Positions 60,536-64,000 of a stretch of 64,000 bases of DNA are shown here, piece after piece. A program made the position numbers and the translations under genes. Under the pieces are notes generated by a model that worked only from the letters and a program-made list of their open reading frames with translations, was not told the origin of the DNA and ran no database searches. Numbering within the stretch: the stretch's first letter is position 1; the number at the start of each line of letters is the position of its first letter. This DNA is from Oceanispirochaeta sp. M1 (GTDB taxonomy: Bacteria > Spirochaetota > Spirochaetia > DSM-2461): NCBI RefSeq assembly GCF_003346715.1, contig NZ_QQPQ01000023.1, positions 28,181-92,180 of the forward strand, written 5' to 3'.

Positions 60536-61687
60536 ATGAGATACAGAGAGCCCTTCACGGTATTCCCCAGAAAAATGGATTCCGGTCGGATCATTTGGTA
60601 TTACCAGACCTATGATGAATCTGGTAAGAGAACCGCTGCTTTTTCAACCGGCCAGATCACCAAGTCAGCCGCCAGAGCCCTGTGCTTTAAACTGATGAGA
60701 CAGAAGAATCTTTGCCCTGTAAAGGGGGGACAGATGACTTTCAAGCAGTTTTCGAAGGATTGGTGGATCTGGGAGAAGTGTGAATATTTAAGATACAGAC
60801 GGACCCGGCGGGACATCACAAGAGGCTATGCCGATTCAAGTCTGAGGATAACAGCAAAGCATATCATCCCCTATTTCTCATCCATGAAACTGGCGGATAT
60901 TAAACCCAATGATATTGAAAACTGGTTGCAGCACTTAACAGAAAACGGACTCTCTACCACATCAGCCAACAACTACAAGAACATCTTAAGCGTGATGCTC
61001 TCTGATGCGGTTAGAAGAGGGCATACCAGCGAAGATGTGAGTAAAAAAATCAGCCCCTTAAGATCAAGCACCAAGGTAAAAGGGATTCTGGATAGGGAAA
61101 TTGTGGGTATCCTTTTCAGTAAAAATAGAAAAGAAGAACTCTGGCAGAACAATAAAAGCTATTACGCCAATCTGTTGTCAGCCTGTACGGGAATGCGTTT
61201 ACGAGAAGTCCTGGGATTACAGTACCAGGATGTTAATAACAATATAGTTACGGTCGATAAGCAGTACTCTCCCAAATACGGGTTGACGCCGACAAAAACC
61301 AAAACGGTCAGAAGTATTCCCTTACCTCCTTCATTAAGCTCTGCCTTTGTCAGTATGGAACATTCATCAGAGGAGGATTTCATCTTTGCTTCAGATCATA
61401 ATCCGGGGATTCCCATCCATGGCACAAGCTGCTCCTATGCCCTTAGAGGGGCATTAAAGAGAATGGGCATGACTGCAGATGAAATAAAGGAGAAGAACAT
61501 CTCCTTTCACAGCTGGCGGCATTACTTCAATACCATCATGCGAAGCAACAATATCACTGACAGTAAACTGCAGAAAATGACGGGTCACAAATCGACTCAG
61601 ATGACAGACTATTACACCCATTATGAGACTGAAGACTTGAAAGAGATTGCAGAGATCCAGGCTAAGATAGTACCGGGAGCAATTTGA
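60536..61687 (+). CDS. int: Tyrosine recombinase/integrase
   Basis: A 383-residue phage-type integrase. An arm/AP2-like N-terminus and a SAM-like core-binding domain (about 68-165) precede the catalytic domain. All catalytic residues are seen: Arg221 (TGMRLRE), Lys near 254-256, His325 and Arg328 (HSWRHY), His351 (GHKS) and Tyr360 (MTDYYTHY). AAGGAAGG lies before the ATG. Flanking attachment repeats were not identified. Confidence 0.93.
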   Translation: MRYREPFTVFPRKMDSGRIIWYYQTYDESGKRTAAFSTGQITKSAARALCFKLMRQKNLCPVKGGQMTFKQFSKDWWIWEKCEYLRYRRTRRDITRGYADSSLRITAKHIIPYFSSMKLADIKPNDIENWLQHLTENGLSTTSANNYKNILSVMLSDAVRRGHTSEDVSKKISPLRSSTKVKGILDREIVGILFSKNRKEELWQNNKSYYANLLSACTGMRLREVLGLQYQDVNNNIVTVDKQYSPKYGLTPTKTKTVRSIPLPPSLSSAFVSMEHSSEEDFIFASDHNPGIPIHGTSCSYALRGALKRMGMTADEIKEKNISFHSWRHYFNTIMRSNNITDSKLQKMTGHKSTQMTDYYTHYETEDLKEIAEIQAKIVPGAI

Positions 61688-61698
61688 TCCTTATAAAA

Positions 61699-61716
61699 GG
61701 TAGGGTATTCCCTACC
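61699..61716. repeat. Hairpin after the integrase
   Basis: GGTAGGG-TATT-CCCTACC is a perfect 7-bp inverted repeat, 12 bases after the stop. No T-run follows, so it is not a standard terminator. It may be a weak terminator or part of an attachment site. Confidence 0.55.
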
Positions 61717-61862
61717 CCCGGGATTCAAAAAAATCGATTACAGTATTTCTAGAGAAGATTGAAATCTTGCATTGGTCCTATCTGACAGTGATAACACAGT
61801 GTCAGAGCTTGTTATCGCAGTGGACCGAAAAGTATTATCAAAGCAATCTATGGGAGGAAATA

Positions 61863-62027
61863 ATGGACGGATTATTAACTGTTGCTGAAGCTGCCGGTTA
61901 TACCCGGCTGAGTACCAGGCAATGTAGCCCAGGCCTGATGAAAAACATCAAGATCAATGACCATTATATGGATGCCATGAGGTATGGAATATTTACGGCA
62001 AATCAGCAGGGAATCATACTCAGTTAA
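61863..62027 (+). pseudogene. Fused excisionase-terminase remnant (prophage scar)
   Basis: A 54-codon ORF with a strong GGGAGG site 6 bases upstream (ATG 61863). The N-terminal MDGLLTVAEAAGYTRLSTRQ resembles the start of an excisionase/MerR-like helix-turn-helix. The C-terminal part NDHYMDAMRYGIFTA resembles the end of phage large terminases (H-x-x-D-A-x-R-Y). The join, after about residue 25, points to an internal deletion that removed most of a prophage. Both resemblances are short, so this is provisional. Confidence 0.5.
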
Positions 62028-62050
62028 AAATTAGCTTAAATACTAAATAT

Positions 62051-63637
62051 TTATTTGTACCATCGATGGTGTAATAAAATCATGCTTGATGAATACTCCT
62101 TACCAGCAAAAACAATAGCTGTATCACCGTTAGCAACTTTTGAAATGTGATTGAAAGCAGTGAAATAATAATGGGATTCTCCAAGTGTTTTGAATTCTTC
62201 CCAACCATTATATATATTGAAGATTGAGTAATATAATAGACTAGGTATTGATGGAATATACTGATTGAAAACCAAGATGAAAGTGTAATCAGCTATGGAT
62301 GTGACCACATGGTCTGTTGCTCCACCTGATAATGTCAGTGAGGGACCAGACCATCCAACTCCAGCCATATACCTATTTGTCCAGGTATCTTGATCTAATC
62401 CATCTCCAATGTATGCTATAAGTACATTCCCAGTTTCATCTATTCCCAATTCTGCTCGGCCTCCACCTACAACAGAATTACTTATTTCAACTGGTGTACC
62501 CCAACCATAACTTTCTCTGTAGTAAATCGCTACAACTTTAGAACCACTTACAGTAGATGAACTTTCAGTAAATGTTATACAAATTTCGCCCTGACTATTT
62601 CCATCAGCATTAAGCCCAAAATTTACTATAGTTTTATTATATAATTGAATTGGATTTGACCACTGTCCACCTTCTGTTCTAACTGAATAGTAAATACCTT
62701 GTGCACCTACAACTGGATTAATATTGTTTAGATTCTGCCAGAAGATATAATACTTATCTCCTGCTTGAATTAGTTGTAAGTTACTATAAACACCATTATT
62801 AGAATCAACTTCAACAAGAGTTGACCATCCACTAGAAAAACTAAAGACTGATGATAAAACCTTATTTGAAGTATACAGACTTATAATAGGAGTTTCATTT
62901 TCATCCAGTATCAGTTGAAATGAATTAGTGTTTTCTCCTGAGGGACTCAATAATGTGGGAGAAGACCAACCTGTTCCTGGTTTATAGGCAACATAAAAAA
63001 TTTCTGGTGATGAATTACTAGCTCTATGAGCATATACAACAAGAATATTACCATCAGAATCGATAACCGCATCAAAATCACTCTCATTATAAAGCAGAGA
63101 CCCAATCTCAACTAATTGTCCGAATCCACTACCATCGATATAATGCATCGCATATAACGTATCTACCATACTACTGATTGAAACTTTATCACCATTTGAG
63201 TTTTCACACACTAATCCAAATTTTTGTTGCATCGAAGTATCTAATTGATACCGTTCTGGTTCCCGTAAATAGCGTGCACAATTTATATTTATAGAATACT
63301 CAGAAGTGTTTTCCCCATCTTCTGACGTGACAATAACATCAACCGTATTTTCTTCAGGATATAAGGTGATTACTTTACTTCCTGAAATAGTACCATCAAT
63401 GCTGACTGATAGGCCTTCTTCAGATGATGCATAAATAGAAAGACTTGTGGTATCAGTCGTAAGATCAACAGTATATTCATGAGTATCGGGACTAAATGCA
63501 GGTTCAAGTACTCCCTCTGAGACTGATAAACTACTAAGCAAATAGTTTTCTGATGATGGATTGTCTAATTCATCCTGTGAATCACGACAAGAAACTAATA
63601 ATAAAACTAGGGCTGTAGTAAGAAGTAACTTATACAT
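62051..63637 (-). CDS. Lipoprotein with cadherin-like domain and beta-propeller-like repeats
   Basis: A 528-residue predicted lipoprotein (LLVSC lipobox at residues 13-17). A cadherin-like beta-sandwich domain follows (about 34-118; LSSLSVSEGVLEPAFSPDTHEY and TVDLTTDTTSLSIYA). The remainder has five or more similar segments with GWSSP/GWSTL/GWGTP endings, as in sialidase-like or BNR-like propellers. It is more AT-rich than its neighbours and sits between a prophage scar and an IS element. AGGAG precedes the ATG. Confidence 0.82.
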   Translation of the reverse strand: MYKLLLTTALVLLLVSCRDSQDELDNPSSENYLLSSLSVSEGVLEPAFSPDTHEYTVDLTTDTTSLSIYASSEEGLSVSIDGTISGSKVITLYPEENTVDVIVTSEDGENTSEYSININCARYLREPERYQLDTSMQQKFGLVCENSNGDKVSISSMVDTLYAMHYIDGSGFGQLVEIGSLLYNESDFDAVIDSDGNILVVYAHRASNSSPEIFYVAYKPGTGWSSPTLLSPSGENTNSFQLILDENETPIISLYTSNKVLSSVFSFSSGWSTLVEVDSNNGVYSNLQLIQAGDKYYIFWQNLNNINPVVGAQGIYYSVRTEGGQWSNPIQLYNKTIVNFGLNADGNSQGEICITFTESSSTVSGSKVVAIYYRESYGWGTPVEISNSVVGGGRAELGIDETGNVLIAYIGDGLDQDTWTNRYMAGVGWSGPSLTLSGGATDHVVTSIADYTFILVFNQYIPSIPSLLYYSIFNIYNGWEEFKTLGESHYYFTAFNHISKVANGDTAIVFAGKEYSSSMILLHHRWYK

Positions 63638-63716
63638 AAAAAACTCCTGTAATCATATAATCTCTTATATTGTGAGATCTAAAGGCTAAATGTTAATATG
63701 TATTCATTATAGAAAA

Positions 63717-63808
63717 TCCGGATGAAAGTTGCCACCCATCCCGGTTCAAAGTTGCCAGTGATTCCGGACGAAGGTTGCCACCCATTCCGGTTTAAAGTTG
63801 CCACTTTT
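63717..63808. repeat. Four 23-bp tandem direct repeats at IS end
   Basis: Units 63717-63739, 63740-63762, 63763-63785, 63786-63808. Each has the core CCGG at its start and AAAGTTGCCA or AAGGTTGCCA after it. Units 1 and 3 are most alike; units 2 and 4 are the second pair. They probably bind IstA. Confidence 0.9.
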
Positions 63809-63900
63809 TAAGCGATTTCCGGAATCATTTTTTTAATGACTTCATTCAACCTCAAAAGAAGAGCACACTACTTCTGAAAAACAGATTTCAGGAGATGAAT

Positions 63901-64000
63901 GTGCCGCAGAAGAGGATTACCGTGAAGAAGTCAAAAGAAATAATTCGACTATATATTCAGTCGGATCTCAGCCGTCGTCAAATAGCATCTGCTCTTCAGA
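63901..64000 (+). CDS. istA: IS21-family transposase IstA, N-terminal part (partial)
   Basis: The reading frame gives VPQKRITVKKSKEIIRLYIQ and then SDLSRRQIASALQ, the helix-turn-helix start of IstA. GTG 63901 is chosen because AGGAG (63890-63894) lies 6 bases before it; an ATG at 63895 abuts the site. The rest, with the DDE domain, is outside the window. Confidence 0.85.
   Translation, partial: MPQKRITVKKSKEIIRLYIQSDLSRRQIASALQ

Larger units (their letters stand above)
63691..64000. mobile_element. Left end of an IS21-family element (partial)
   Basis: From about 63691 (a TG-start sequence; the exact end is uncertain) to the window edge. It consists of a short lead, four 23-bp direct repeats at 63717-63808, about 90 bases of spacer and the first 33 codons of a transposase. 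IS21 elements carry multiple end repeats and istA first. The right end, istB and target duplication lie outside the window. Confidence 0.78.

Noticed and set aside
63717..63808. CRISPR array
   Set aside because: The four 23-bp repeats are directly adjacent with no spacers and lie at an IS21-type end.

Overview
The window looks like a chromosomal segment of a free-living, moderate-GC spirochaete (Spirochaetales type). This rests on gene order (rpsB-tsf-frr-uppS-cdsA-dxr-rseP; rimP-nusA-infB-rbfA-truB-rpsO-pnp; skp-bamA-tamB), on an outer-membrane assembly set, and on several sugar-uptake and sugar-oxidation modules typical of saccharolytic spirochaetes. No rRNA or tRNA gene and no CRISPR array was seen. 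The taxon call is an inference from context, not from a marker-gene comparison.

Layout. 1-7717 (+): translation, isoprenoid and lipid genes in a tight operon, ending with a periplasmic beta-propeller protein. 7796-12246 (-): rpsF-ssb-rpsR-yybS-like-rplI-dnaB-comFB behind a good sigma70 promoter. 12915-17087 (-): a four-gene module of ROK repressor, pyrophosphate-type phosphofructokinase, PIG-L deacetylase and SIS-domain protein that reads as an amino-sugar catabolic route. 17422-25778: a second ROK regulator, a sugar ABC importer without its ATPase, two Gfo/Idh/MocA oxidoreductases, a glutamine-amidotransferase-like protein and an AraC regulator. 25845-29803: lyxose-isomerase-like protein, PfkB kinase and polyol dehydrogenase, with a divergent AraC regulator. 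29800-37917 (-): HEAT protein, murJ, tgt, lptG, lptF, beta-propeller protein, dut. 38037-46946 (-): pnp, rpsO, truB, rbfA, infB, nusA, rimP. 47117-60382 (-): comF, mutS, skp, bamA, tamB-like, TonB-like and an outer-membrane barrel protein.

The right end is accessory DNA. A tyrosine integrase (60536-61687) is followed by a short ORF that looks like an excisionase head joined to a phage terminase tail, that is, a collapsed prophage. Next come an AT-rich lipoprotein gene and, at the edge, the left end of an IS21-family element: four 23-bp tandem repeats and the start of istA.

How the genes work together. Core operons are translationally coupled by ATGA or TAATG overlaps. The sugar modules each have their own regulator and show inverted or direct repeats at their promoters. 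Two promoters of the sugar region (ROK1 operon and solute-binding protein) share an identical 14-bp block over the -35 element. Several core proteins carry unusual low-complexity or zinc-ribbon extensions (L9, S18, IF-2, NusA). I see no strongly novel defence or biosynthetic system. The best candidates for new biology are the amino-sugar module, the lyxose/polyol module, the barrel-TonB-TamB-BamA envelope cluster and the NusA zinc ribbon.
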